Of a stretch of DNA of 64,000 nucleotides, positions 8,086 through 16,412 are shown one piece after another. Made by a program: the position numbers and the translations under genes. Origin of the DNA: Eubacteriales bacterium (GTDB taxonomy: Bacteria; Bacillota; Clostridia; Christensenellales; CAG-138); assembly GCA_021373115.1 (NCBI GenBank), contig JAJFTI010000016.1, positions 17,819 through 81,818 on the forward strand, written 5' to 3'. The notes beneath the pieces were generated by a model, which did not search any database, was not told the origin of the DNA, and worked only from the letters and a program-made list of their open reading frames with translations. The stretch's first letter is position 1. Every line of letters starts with the position of its first letter.

Positions 8086-9498
8086 TTATCTCAGTTGTGC
8101 CCAGCTGTCCTTTGCTTCCTGAATGACCGTATCCCAGTCCTTTTCGCCCGCGATGTAGCTCTGAATGCCCGCGCCGAACGAATCCTGCCAGCCGTCCGGA
8201 TAGCCGCCGAACACCAGAGGCGTGATGTTGCCGGACTGTGCATAGGCGTTGCAGGCCTGGCTGACCACGTTGTCCACCGGGTAGTCGCCATAGCAATCCA
8301 TCGGGACATTGAATCCGAGGTCGTTCGACTGCACGGACTTGCCTTCGTTGGAAAGGTAGAACCAGTTCAGGAAGTCCTTCGCGGCGGCTTTCTGTGCGTC
8401 GGTCGAATGCCGGTTGACGACAAAGTATTCGCCAACGCCGTAGCACACGTTATCCTCGTCCACACCCTTGAGGGGAATCGGCAGCACACCGATCTGGTCG
8501 AGCATGGTTTCGTCCACACCGGCGACAATCGGCTGGACCCACTGGCCCATCTGGATTGCAGCGGTCTTCTGGATGCAGAAGGAACCGCCCATTGCGCTGT
8601 CGTAATCGACGGCGTTCAGCGCGGAGGGGTTGTCCGCGTCGGCGCTGTACTTGACCATTAGATCGATATAATCCTTGAACGCGCCGGCGGTGGTAAAGTC
8701 GAGCGTCTTGGCATTGTAAGCGTCAAAACCGTTGGAGAACTCCAGCCCGAGCGCAGCGTTGGCGCCGTGCAGAACGAGCACCCATTTTTCCGCGGCGGGC
8801 AGGGACACGACGGTCTCAAGGTCCGGATACTGATCCTTCAGCTTGCCGCTGTCAATGGCTTCCTGGACGGTTGCGAACGCGGCGTCGATTGCATCGTAGG
8901 TGCGCAGGGTCTCGCCGTCGATGCCGCAGGCGGTGAAGATGCCCTTGTTATACAGCAGGCCGTAACAGACGATGCAGGCGGGCAGCGCGACGACTTTGCT
9001 GTCGATCGTGCATTCCTTGAGTACGCTGTCGTAAACATGGCTGACCCAGGGCTGGTCGCTGACGTCCTCGAGCATATCGGAGAACGTATCGAAATCCGAA
9101 ACGCCTTCCAGCGCAATCAGCGTGGGTTCGTCGCCGCTGGAAATCTTGGCTTTCAGCGAGGTGCGCCAGTCGGTGCCGCCGCCTACGGATTCCAGATTGA
9201 TCTTGACGTTCGGGTGAATCGTTTCGTACTGGTCGATAGCCGACTGAATGATCTCCGCGTTTTCAACGGAATACTGGTAGAACGTCAGTTCTGCATCCTG
9301 CAGATCCTGATACACATAGTCGCCGGAATTCTTGCTTTCGTCCGCCGTGGCGGCGGCCGTAGCAACCGGTGCCGTCTCCGTGCCGCTGGAAGCGGTGGCA
9401 GCCGCCGTGTCCGCCGCGGGAGCCGGACTGCAGCCGAAGGTAAATGCAACGGCAAAAATCAACGCAAGCAGCATACAGATCTGCTTTTGATACCGCAT
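8086..9498 (-). CDS. Extracellular sugar-binding lipoprotein (CUT1 family 1)
   Basis: A 470-residue solute-binding protein with a type II signal peptide: basic start MRYQKQ, a hydrophobic core and lipobox FTFGC, so it is lipid-anchored outside the membrane. A low-complexity Ala/Thr linker follows, then the family 1 binding fold (for example YDSAMGGSFCIQKTAAIQMGQWVQ). GGAGG lies 8 nt before the ATG at 9498; an ATG five codons upstream is part of that Shine-Dalgarno region and is rejected. It delivers an oligosaccharide to the two permeases downstream. The divergently transcribed sensor kinase/regulator pair is probably its controller. Confidence 0.93.
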   Translation of the reverse strand: MRYQKQICMLLALIFAVAFTFGCSPAPAADTAAATASSGTETAPVATAAATADESKNSGDYVYQDLQDAELTFYQYSVENAEIIQSAIDQYETIHPNVKINLESVGGGTDWRTSLKAKISSGDEPTLIALEGVSDFDTFSDMLEDVSDQPWVSHVYDSVLKECTIDSKVVALPACIVCYGLLYNKGIFTACGIDGETLRTYDAIDAAFATVQEAIDSGKLKDQYPDLETVVSLPAAEKWVLVLHGANAALGLEFSNGFDAYNAKTLDFTTAGAFKDYIDLMVKYSADADNPSALNAVDYDSAMGGSFCIQKTAAIQMGQWVQPIVAGVDETMLDQIGVLPIPLKGVDEDNVCYGVGEYFVVNRHSTDAQKAAAKDFLNWFYLSNEGKSVQSNDLGFNVPMDCYGDYPVDNVVSQACNAYAQSGNITPLVFGGYPDGWQDSFGAGIQSYIAGEKDWDTVIQEAKDSWAQLR

Positions 9499-9798
9499 AG
9501 AAAGATCCTCCATCCTTTTGCTGTAATTCGATATGGAAATTGAGCATACTCGAAAGGGACTGCGCAGACCCTGTTTCTGATTCCTATTCTAGCAACCGTG
9601 GCGGCGGCTATCGACTGTGAATATTTTACTTTTCGTGCTCAGATTTTGTCTTTTCGGCTGCAACGGCCGCTTTGCTCATCGTTCGATCTTGCGAATGCTC
9701 CCCGGTAAAATTATAATGAACGAAGGCTGAAATCCGCAATCCCCGCGTGTTTTCCCGAACCGGTTCGGACGTTTTCTACGGAAGGTGCCAATGCAGGA
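9499..9798. promoter_or_regulatory. Divergent control region between sugar operon and YesM/YesN pair
   Basis: 300 bp without a gene. On the minus strand a possible -10 box TAGAAT (9586-9591) precedes the binding-protein gene, with no matching -35 box, as expected for an activator-dependent promoter. I see no clear promoter for the plus-strand kinase and no strong inverted repeat. Confidence 0.35.
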
Positions 9799-11637
9799 AT
9801 GAAAAAACTTAATCTGGGTAATTTCAGCATTAAGTATAAGTACGCCATATCGATTCTGCCGTTCGCGCTGCTCGGGTATCTTTGCATCGCGCTGATCGCA
9901 TTCGCCTTTTATTACCAGAATTTGTACATCACGACCCGAAAACAGACCGATCTGCTCCTAAGCGGCAAGGTAAGCGCAATTGACGCCTTTCTGGATCAGT
10001 ATTCGCTGGATTCCGATAATCTCCTGTATGCGGTTCGACAGCAGGCCGATCTGGTGAGCCTGAACAGGAGTTTTGGCGGTCCTGCCGGCGAAAGCGCGGT
10101 GAGCGAACGAAGCAAAAATCTCGCGGAGAAAATGGGCACCTACTCGTCCCTGAACGATGCGTTTACCCGGAATGTATATATTCTGACGAAAAACGGAATC
10201 CTTATTGCGAAAAACGAGACCCTTGGCAGCGAGCGAAAGAACGCCTTATCCCTGTTTGACGAAGTGCGCCGGGCGACGGACGAAAACCACGGGATGATCT
10301 GCCTTTCCGCTTCGCAAACCGATTCCGGCGTCCTTTTGCTTTCCCGCAATATCTACGAATGGCGGAACTATGACTGGTCGAATAAAGTCGGCCTCGGCAC
10401 GCTGCTTGTGGAAATACGGCTCAGCCATCTGGAGGAACTGCTGCAGCAGAGCGAATCGGACGGGGTCTTTTTTGCGCTGCTGGATGACGCGGGAAACGGC
10501 GTTCTCAACGGAACGCCGCTCACGCAGGACGGCATCCGCGCGGTTATGGAGTCCGGTTCCGTCCGGCTGGAGGGGCAGAAGTATATCGCGCGGGAGGGAG
10601 ACCTTTCCTACTGCGGGTACCGGGTTGTGGCCGTCTGCAACGAAACGCTCGCCACGAAGGGCGCAAACGAACTCCTGTGGTTCGCGCTTGCGCTCATCCT
10701 CGTTTCGCTGGTGTTCATCGTGATATCCATTTCCAACGTGTCCGGCCGCGTGAACGCGGAATTCCAGGTATTTACCAACAAGCTGAAAAACACGTCCGCA
10801 ATCAACGAGGAAGCGCTGATCCACATCGATTCCAACGACGAGTTCCATGCGCTTGCGGAGGTATATAACGATATGCTGGTGCGCATCGACGACCTTTCCA
10901 GACGGGTTCATCTGCAGGAGATCCTGACACGGGAGGCGCAGATCAAGGCGTATCAGTCCCAGATCAATCCGCATTTTCTATATAACACGCTCAACTGCAT
11001 CTCCGGGCTGGCGGAGCTTGGCCGGTCGGAGGATATTCAAAAGGCGATCTGCGCGCTGGCAGCCATTGAGCGCATTTCCGTGCGCGAAACGCCTTTTTAC
11101 ACGCTGAACGAGGATGTGAGCTATCTAAGGCAGTATATCTATATTCAAAAGCTGCGCTTTGCGGACAAGCTGATCGTTTTAATCGACGTTCCGGAAGAAC
11201 TGCTGGACTGCGCGATTCCGAAGCTGATTACCCAGCCGATCATTGAAAACGCCGTTACGCACGGGGTTGCCAATATGGCGGGCAAGGGGATGATTGCGAT
11301 CGGCGCAAAACGCTGCGGCGGAAATCTGGAAATCACCGTAAAGGACAACGGCCCCGGATTCGACGCGGAAACGCTGGAATCGTTTCAGCGCGGCGGTGTG
11401 AGCGCGGGTTTAAGCGGGTTTGAAACCGACGAGGGAAAGAAATCCTACGGGCTGCAGAATATCCAGAAGCGCCTGCAGCTCTACTTCGGGCCGGAATACG
11501 GCCTGGAACTGACGAACCTTCCCAGCCGGGGCGCGTGCGTGCGCATCGTACTGCCGGCCTGCACACTTTCGGAGGCGATGCTGCGGATCAACTGCCGCAT
11601 ACAGGAGAAAACGGATGAAGATACTGATTGTCGATGA
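9799..11637 (+). CDS. Sensor histidine kinase, YesM type
   Basis: A 612-residue membrane kinase: membrane helix about 14-37, a long extracellular sensor region to about 290, second helix about 291-313, a HAMP-like linker, then the His-kinase domain with the phosphoacceptor in SQINPHFLYNTLN (His near residue 392) and a HATPase domain with N box ENAVTHGV (about 480) and G box DNGPGFD (about 515). Such kinases sense extracellular sugars or a binding protein and phosphorylate a YesN-type regulator, here encoded next and overlapping by 23 nt. It is divergent from the GH31 sugar operon, its probable target. The Shine-Dalgarno sequence is weak (GAAGG at 13 nt), so the start is less certain than the rest. 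Confidence 0.93.
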   Translation: MKKLNLGNFSIKYKYAISILPFALLGYLCIALIAFAFYYQNLYITTRKQTDLLLSGKVSAIDAFLDQYSLDSDNLLYAVRQQADLVSLNRSFGGPAGESAVSERSKNLAEKMGTYSSLNDAFTRNVYILTKNGILIAKNETLGSERKNALSLFDEVRRATDENHGMICLSASQTDSGVLLLSRNIYEWRNYDWSNKVGLGTLLVEIRLSHLEELLQQSESDGVFFALLDDAGNGVLNGTPLTQDGIRAVMESGSVRLEGQKYIAREGDLSYCGYRVVAVCNETLATKGANELLWFALALILVSLVFIVISISNVSGRVNAEFQVFTNKLKNTSAINEEALIHIDSNDEFHALAEVYNDMLVRIDDLSRRVHLQEILTREAQIKAYQSQINPHFLYNTLNCISGLAELGRSEDIQKAICALAAIERISVRETPFYTLNEDVSYLRQYIYIQKLRFADKLIVLIDVPEELLDCAIPKLITQPIIENAVTHGVANMAGKGMIAIGAKRCGGNLEITVKDNGPGFDAETLESFQRGGVSAGLSGFETDEGKKSYGLQNIQKRLQLYFGPEYGLELTNLPSRGACVRIVLPACTLSEAMLRINCRIQEKTDEDTDCR

Positions 11638-13219
11638 CGAACCGATTATCCGAAACAGCTTGCGCAAGACGATTCGTACATCCGCCTACGCGGACGCGGA
11701 AATCCTGACGGCGGATAACGCGGAAGACGCGCTGGTTGCGCTGCGCCGCTCGCAGCCGGAAATCGTGCTGACGGATATTCAAATGCCATGTAAAAACGGG
11801 CTGACCCTGCTGAAAGCCGTAACCGAGGAGAAGCTCCAGACCGTCGTGATCTGTATTACGGGATATTCGGATTTCGACTATGTCCGTACCGCGCTGCGCT
11901 ACCAGGCGTTTGATTATCTGCTGAAACCCGTACAGGCGGATTTACTGATTTCCTGCATTGGGCGTGCCGAGCAGCATTACCGCCAACTGGAGAACAGCAA
12001 AAAACTTTCCGACGCGCTGGAAACGTTCTACAAAAACAATTCCGAAGGACTGCGCAAGCAATTTTTCGAAAATCTGCTTCTAGACCCTTTGCATGTAAGC
12101 ACTCCGGAAGAGGAAAAGCAGGCGCTCGCGCTGGGTATGAGCTTCTGCGATTATCGCCTTCTTGCAATCCGCTGCTGTCCCAATGAGGAGGAACCCTTGC
12201 CGAATCAGTCCTTCTTTGCGGCATACACCCTCTCAAAGCGGCTTCGCCAGAATTTTCTGCAATTCCATTCCTGCTATATCGGCGATATTGTTTATCTGCT
12301 CTGGAAGGTGGAATCACCCGAACTGACCGAAGGAAACATGAATACGCTCCAGCAGCTGGAAAACTGGGCTTCGGAATTCGCGAAAACGGAGCTTTTTTCC
12401 AGCGTCGTTCTTGCCGTAAGCAATCCCGGACACGGAATCGGCATGCTGCCGCTCCTGAGCCGCCAGGTCGCCGCCTGCCTGGCTTCCGCCCATGCGGCGC
12501 ACGGGGCGGGAAGCGACGGTCCGGTCGTTTGCTTTTATGAAGACATCGCCGACTTCAGCGGGCGCGTCATCGATACGAACGACCGCATTGCCCAGTTCGT
12601 TCATGCGATTTACGCGGGCGATGAAACCGCCTGTTTCGAAAAGGCGGAGCACCTGCTGCAGCACCTTCGGCAGGAGAGCGAGGAAACGCGCGCCGCCGCG
12701 CTCAAGATTACGGAACTGAACATCGGCCTTCTGCTGCGCAATCTCGGCGTTCCAAACGAGGAGGACGATCTGCTGGCAAAATTCCTGCCGCGCAACCTCG
12801 ACATGACAAACGGCGATGCGGAGCGGCTTCGCGCCGGGTTGGGCAGCCTGCTTTCGGCCATTGCGTCTGCGCGAAAGTCGCACACCAGCCAGCTGGTGGA
12901 TCGAATGCTGGAATTCATCAATCAGAATTTCATGCGTCCGGTCGGGCTGGCGGATGCCGCGGAAAGCATTGGACGCAACGCGTCCTATGTTTCCCGGCTG
13001 CTGAATAAAGAGCTTGGCAAGGGATTTGCCAGCCTGCTGACGGAAAAACGAATCGCGGAGGCGAAAATTCTGCTGGAAACGACGATGCTGAAAACATCCG
13101 AGATTGCCGAAAAGGTGGGATATCCGAACCCGCGGTATTTCCAGCAGGTATTTTGCTCGAAAATGGAAATGACGCCGTCCGAATACCGCCAGATCGCCGC
13201 CGCTTTTCACGAGTCATAA
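11615..13219 (+). CDS. Response regulator with AraC-type DNA-binding domain, YesN type
   Basis: A 534-residue regulator. Residues 1-120 are a receiver domain with phosphoacceptor Asp54 (LTDIQMP) and acidic pocket VDDEP; a long middle region of helices follows; residues about 430-530 carry two AraC-type helix-turn-helix motifs (SIGRNASYVSRLLNKELGKG and KTSEIAEKVGYPNPRYFQQVF). The start has CAGGAG 8 nt upstream and lies inside the kinase gene, so the pair is coupled. Phosphorylated protein should activate the divergent binding protein/permease/GH31 operon (inference from position and from how such pairs work in Bacillus). Confidence 0.93.
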   Translation: MKILIVDDEPIIRNSLRKTIRTSAYADAEILTADNAEDALVALRRSQPEIVLTDIQMPCKNGLTLLKAVTEEKLQTVVICITGYSDFDYVRTALRYQAFDYLLKPVQADLLISCIGRAEQHYRQLENSKKLSDALETFYKNNSEGLRKQFFENLLLDPLHVSTPEEEKQALALGMSFCDYRLLAIRCCPNEEEPLPNQSFFAAYTLSKRLRQNFLQFHSCYIGDIVYLLWKVESPELTEGNMNTLQQLENWASEFAKTELFSSVVLAVSNPGHGIGMLPLLSRQVAACLASAHAAHGAGSDGPVVCFYEDIADFSGRVIDTNDRIAQFVHAIYAGDETACFEKAEHLLQHLRQESEETRAAALKITELNIGLLLRNLGVPNEEDDLLAKFLPRNLDMTNGDAERLRAGLGSLLSAIASARKSHTSQLVDRMLEFINQNFMRPVGLADAAESIGRNASYVSRLLNKELGKGFASLLTEKRIAEAKILLETTMLKTSEIAEKVGYPNPRYFQQVFCSKMEMTPSEYRQIAAAFHES

Positions 13220-13305
13220 TTCTTTGATTCCGGCGGCGTCCCGATCGGTTTCGTTCCGGTTTCGAATGGACGAACGCGGGCAGAACGGGCGGTTACTCCC
13301 GAAAT

Positions 13306-13334
13306 TTGACAGATCCTGGGCGATATGCTATGGT
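13306..13334 (+). promoter_or_regulatory. Promoter of the GNAT gene
   Basis: TTGACA (13306-13311), 17-bp spacer, TATGGT (13329-13334), about 80 bp before the GNAT start: a sigma-70-type promoter with a perfect -35 box. Confidence 0.65.
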
Positions 13335-13414
13335 GGGCACAACTGAATAATAAAGAACCGTCTGTGAACACGCGGAAGGGCTTTATGGTATTACACTGCT
13401 GAGAGGTAAGCGAT

Positions 13415-14020
13415 ATGAATGAAGCCGCTTCTGTTTTTTTGCGTGCAAAGATAAATCAAAGGGACGGGTACCGCCTGGCGGAGTGGATGCGCAACCGGAA
13501 TGTGACCCGTTATCTCAACGAAGGAATCAGTGTTTCGGATGAATTGATCGCCCTGATGGAGCGTACGCCGGAGGGGATGCTTTCTTGCCACCTGAACCAG
13601 AACGGACGATTCTTTCTGGTGAGCAGGGAAGGCGGCCCGGTTGGCTTTGTCCGGCTGACCCATTGCACGGAGGAATGCTGCGAAATTGTTTACGTAATCG
13701 GTGAAGAACGGCTGTGGGGGCACGGCTATGGAAAGCGCGCGCTTGAACTGGCACTGGCGAAAGCGTTCTACGAGATGCGAAAGGAAGTCGCTTTTGCACG
13801 GATTCATGAGGAAAACACACGCTCAACGGGAACGGCGGTGCACTGCGGCATGAAACTAGCCCGCAAAAGCGGGCATATGCAGATTTATCAGATTACCGCC
13901 CGCGAATTTATGGAGCAGCAGAAACGCAGCCGCGGCGAACGGATGCAGACGGATCGTTGCATGCCCCGCTATGCGGAAAATCCGGGGGATTTATCTTCTC
14001 GGCGTTTCCGGCTGCCCTGA
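13415..14020 (+). CDS. GNAT family N-acetyltransferase
   Basis: A 201-residue cytosolic acyltransferase of the GNAT superfamily. The acetyl-CoA binding signature is the stretch RLWGHGYGKRALELALAKAF (about residues 104-123), after the beta strands GPVGFVRLTH and CEIVYVIG; the later HEENTRSTGTAVHCGMK matches the conserved 'N..S...a...GF' region of ribosomal-protein and small-molecule acetyltransferases. GAGG precedes the ATG. The last 40 residues, rich in Arg and Glu, look like an unstructured tail and may be spurious read-through beyond the domain. It has its own promoter and a terminator at 14179; the substrate is unknown. Confidence 0.82.
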   Translation: MNEAASVFLRAKINQRDGYRLAEWMRNRNVTRYLNEGISVSDELIALMERTPEGMLSCHLNQNGRFFLVSREGGPVGFVRLTHCTEECCEIVYVIGEERLWGHGYGKRALELALAKAFYEMRKEVAFARIHEENTRSTGTAVHCGMKLARKSGHMQIYQITAREFMEQQKRSRGERMQTDRCMPRYAENPGDLSSRRFRLP

Positions 14021-14094
14021 TTTCTGCACCTTCGCGGAAGGAACCGGCAACACGATGAAAGCGTTCAGCGAACCGCCTTAGGCTGCCGCGGTTC

Positions 14095-14124
14095 TGATCT
14101 GCCCCCGTTTTATGGTTCAGGAGC
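14095..14124 (+). repeat. Solo terminal inverted repeat of the IS at 37925
   Basis: These 30 bases match the outer end of the complete IS at 37925 with one base different (GTTTT in place of GTATT). No transposase is attached on either side, so it is an isolated IS end left by deletion or a failed transposition. It lies between the GNAT gene and its terminator. Confidence 0.75.
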
Positions 14125-14178
14125 GTCGTGTCCCCCTTGCATTACGATCTTTACTTCCCGCGAGGCAAGTGGCGACGG

Positions 14179-14199
14179 AGAGCCTTCGGGCTCTTTTTT
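14179..14199 (+). terminator. Rho-independent terminator downstream of GNAT gene
   Basis: Arms AGAGCC and GGCTCT close a very stable TTCG tetraloop and run into six T. It separates the GNAT transcript from the convergent LacI gene. Confidence 0.85.
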
Positions 14200-14278
14200 A
14201 TTTGGAGATTTCAATCCGTCGCTCCCAGCGGGCGGGGACGACGGATACCGCTCGAGCAGGGAGCAAAACGACGATACG

Positions 14279-15277
14279 TCAGGTCGTTTCACGAATGATC
14301 AATTCAGGACGTAGTTGAATCCGGTGGATAATGCCGGTGTCGTTACTTTCCACGCAGCTGATCATGAGATCGACGCCCAGCTCTGCCATTCGCTCCAGCG
14401 GGGGCGAAAGTGTCGTCAACGCTTTATGTAAAAAAGGCGCTTCCCGAATATTGTCGTTGCCAATCAGCGCGATATCCTCTGGGATACGAAGGCCGGCTTC
14501 GTCGATGGCGCGCATGGCACCAATCGCAATGTCGTCGTACCCGGCGAGAAACGCGTCCGGTCGATTCGGGTCGGCCAGAGCGAGCTTCATCATTTCGTAT
14601 CCGGCCGTTTCGAAACGCATCGTTTTGTGGGTGTAAATGGGATTATCGGCGGGATCGAGCCCGTTGTGCCGAAGCGCGGCGACGAACTGATCATTTCGTA
14701 AATCAACGAGAATATAGTCGCTTAGATAGCCAACGCGCGAGTAGCCGCGTTCCAGCAGATAAGCGATGGCGTGTGTAATGCCGGCTTCATCGTCGATCAT
14801 GATGTAGTTATAATCGTCACTATGCAGGCGTGCTTCAATTAAGACCAGTGGGATTCCCTTGCCCTTCAAGGGATCCGCAAACTTATCCAGTATATCCTGG
14901 TGAATCGTGCAGGCTAGGAATATGCCGTCTACATTGTACTGGCAAAAGGTATTTAGCGCGGCAATCTCCTTCTCACTGTTGAATTGGGTGTTTGCGATCA
15001 TCAGGAAATAACCTTTCGACTGCAAACGTTTTTCTATCTCAAAGATGATTCGCGCAAAATAGTTGCTGTCAACTTCGGGTACGATACACCCGATGATGCG
15101 AGAACCTTTGCCGACCATGATACGTGCGGATAGATTCGGGGAGTAATTCAGCGCTTCTGCCGCCTGCTTCACGCGGTCGCATGTTTCCTGCGAGATATTG
15201 AGGCCGCCATTCAGCGCGCGCGACGCGGTTGAGATATTAACACCAGCTTTTTTCGCTACATCCTTTAACGTTGCCAT
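14279..15277 (-). CDS. LacI family transcriptional regulator
   Basis: A 332-residue regulator with N-terminal LacI helix-turn-helix (TLKDVAKKAGVNISTASRALNG) and hinge helix (NYSPNLSARIM), then a periplasmic-binding-protein-like sugar sensor domain (DGIFLACT, GYDDIAIGAMRAIDEAG, IGNDNIREAPF). The ATG at 15277 has AAGGCGG at good distance; a TTG two codons upstream is rejected. Transcribed away from the SGNH hydrolase and CUT2 importer, it most likely represses them by binding GCAAACGTTTGC at 15540 and is released by the imported sugar. It has its own promoter. Confidence 0.93.
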   Translation of the reverse strand: MATLKDVAKKAGVNISTASRALNGGLNISQETCDRVKQAAEALNYSPNLSARIMVGKGSRIIGCIVPEVDSNYFARIIFEIEKRLQSKGYFLMIANTQFNSEKEIAALNTFCQYNVDGIFLACTIHQDILDKFADPLKGKGIPLVLIEARLHSDDYNYIMIDDEAGITHAIAYLLERGYSRVGYLSDYILVDLRNDQFVAALRHNGLDPADNPIYTHKTMRFETAGYEMMKLALADPNRPDAFLAGYDDIAIGAMRAIDEAGLRIPEDIALIGNDNIREAPFLHKALTTLSPPLERMAELGVDLMISCVESNDTGIIHRIQLRPELIIRETT

Positions 15278-15329
15278 AATCAACCGCCTTGCTTTTCATA
15301 CTCGATCGACGTTTTTTGTTTGCATAGTT

Positions 15330-15358
15330 ATTATAATGTATTTGGCAGAAACTGTCCA
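15330..15358 (-). promoter_or_regulatory. Promoter of the LacI regulator gene
   Basis: On the minus strand TGGACA (15353-15358), 17-bp spacer and perfect TATAAT (15330-15335). A degenerate operator-like palindrome, TGCAAACCATTGCA, lies at 15368-15381 just upstream and could mediate autoregulation. Confidence 0.7.
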
Positions 15359-15502
15359 GCATCAAAATGCAAACCATTGCATGCAATACGATACCAATTT
15401 CGTCCAGGCCGGATAAATTCGTGCTGAAAACTAGATGATAATAAACAATATAAGCAAACAATGTCGATATAATAAAATTTTCCGGGAATTAGCGACAGAC
15501 TA

Positions 15503-15531
15503 TTGACACGATATTGGCCGTATAGTATACT
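15503..15531 (+). promoter_or_regulatory. Near-consensus promoter of SGNH hydrolase / CUT2 operon
   Basis: TTGACA (15503-15508), 17-bp spacer and TATACT (15526-15531). A strong promoter of this kind needs a repressor, and the operator starts 8 bp after the -10 box. Confidence 0.85.
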
Positions 15532-15539
15532 CGAGAAAA

Positions 15540-15551
15540 GCAAACGTTTGC
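15540..15551 (+). promoter_or_regulatory. LacI-family operator
   Basis: Perfect 12-bp palindrome GCAAACGTTTGC with the central CG typical of LacI-family sites, covering the expected transcription start. Binding of the divergent LacI protein here would block the promoter directly. Confidence 0.85.
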
Positions 15552-15570
15552 ATTAGCGAGGGCAAATTCA

Positions 15571-16383
15571 TTGGACGATTTATCTTTGTCATCGGAAATA
15601 TATAACAACGTTAAGTTTAATATGTATAAGCTGATTTTGGATCTTCCGGAACAGGATTCCGATCGAATCGCAATGGTCTTTCATGCGGATCGAAACGAAG
15701 TGCAATCGCTGATGGAATCATTTCGGCAGACAGTTCGAACGGAAGCAGAACGGATGCGTGCGGAAACGAGCATTCCGGCGTCAACAGCGAAACGTTCGAT
15801 TGTGTTTATTGGCGATTCCATCACGAGCGACCGGGAGAGCTACATGAACACAATCCGCGAACTCTATCGCGATCAGCCGAACGTACAGATTGTGGATGCC
15901 TCAATTTCCGGCGATAAGAGCGACGACGCAGTAATGCGGTTCTATGAGCGGACGCTTCATTACGAGCCGGACGTGGTTTGCATTCTGATTGGAACAAACG
16001 ACCTAAGGCGAAACGACGACGTCTACGCGGCTCCTTGCGTCAGTATGCAGGACATTGAGAAGAACCTTCGCTACATGATTCGCCTGCTCAAGAGCCGCGG
16101 CGTACAGATCATTCTGACCACCATCAGCCCGGTCATCAACGAACAGCTCAAGACAAGATTCCCCGATTCCAACTGGTGTTACGAACCATCCGAAATCGAT
16201 GCGCTCAATAATATGATTCACGATCTCTCCGTTGAATATCAGATTCAACTCAACGACATGCGTACGACGTATGCAGCCTATTCGCCAAAGGAGATTCTGC
16301 TAAACGATGGTTTGCACCTGAATGCGCTGGGGCAACGATTGCTGCTGCGGAGCACGCTTCAGTGTTTGAGCAAGATTCTATAG
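15571..16383 (+). CDS. SGNH/GDSL-family hydrolase
   Basis: A 270-residue esterase of the SGNH fold. Block I is IVFIGDSITSD with the catalytic Ser (near residue 85), block III is LIGTNDLRR with the oxyanion Asn, and block V is NDGLHLNALGQ with the catalytic Asp and His. Residues 1-65 form a helical N-terminal extension. It starts with TTG after GAGGG; there is no signal peptide, so it acts in the cytosol, perhaps as a deacetylase of an acylated sugar imported by the CUT2 system that follows. First gene of the LacI-controlled operon; the permease starts 29 nt downstream. Confidence 0.87.
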   Translation: MDDLSLSSEIYNNVKFNMYKLILDLPEQDSDRIAMVFHADRNEVQSLMESFRQTVRTEAERMRAETSIPASTAKRSIVFIGDSITSDRESYMNTIRELYRDQPNVQIVDASISGDKSDDAVMRFYERTLHYEPDVVCILIGTNDLRRNDDVYAAPCVSMQDIEKNLRYMIRLLKSRGVQIILTTISPVINEQLKTRFPDSNWCYEPSEIDALNNMIHDLSVEYQIQLNDMRTTYAAYSPKEILLNDGLHLNALGQRLLLRSTLQCLSKIL

Positions 16384-16412
16384 TCCGAAATCATGACAAA
16401 CGGAGAATACAG

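Noticed and set aside
9791..9802. ATG at 9791 as start of the sensor kinase
   Set aside because: It is followed by a stop after two codons (ATG CAG GAA TGA); the kinase frame begins at 9799.
12314..13210. 298-codon minus-strand frame
   Set aside because: Antisense shadow of the YesN-type regulator with its AraC domain.
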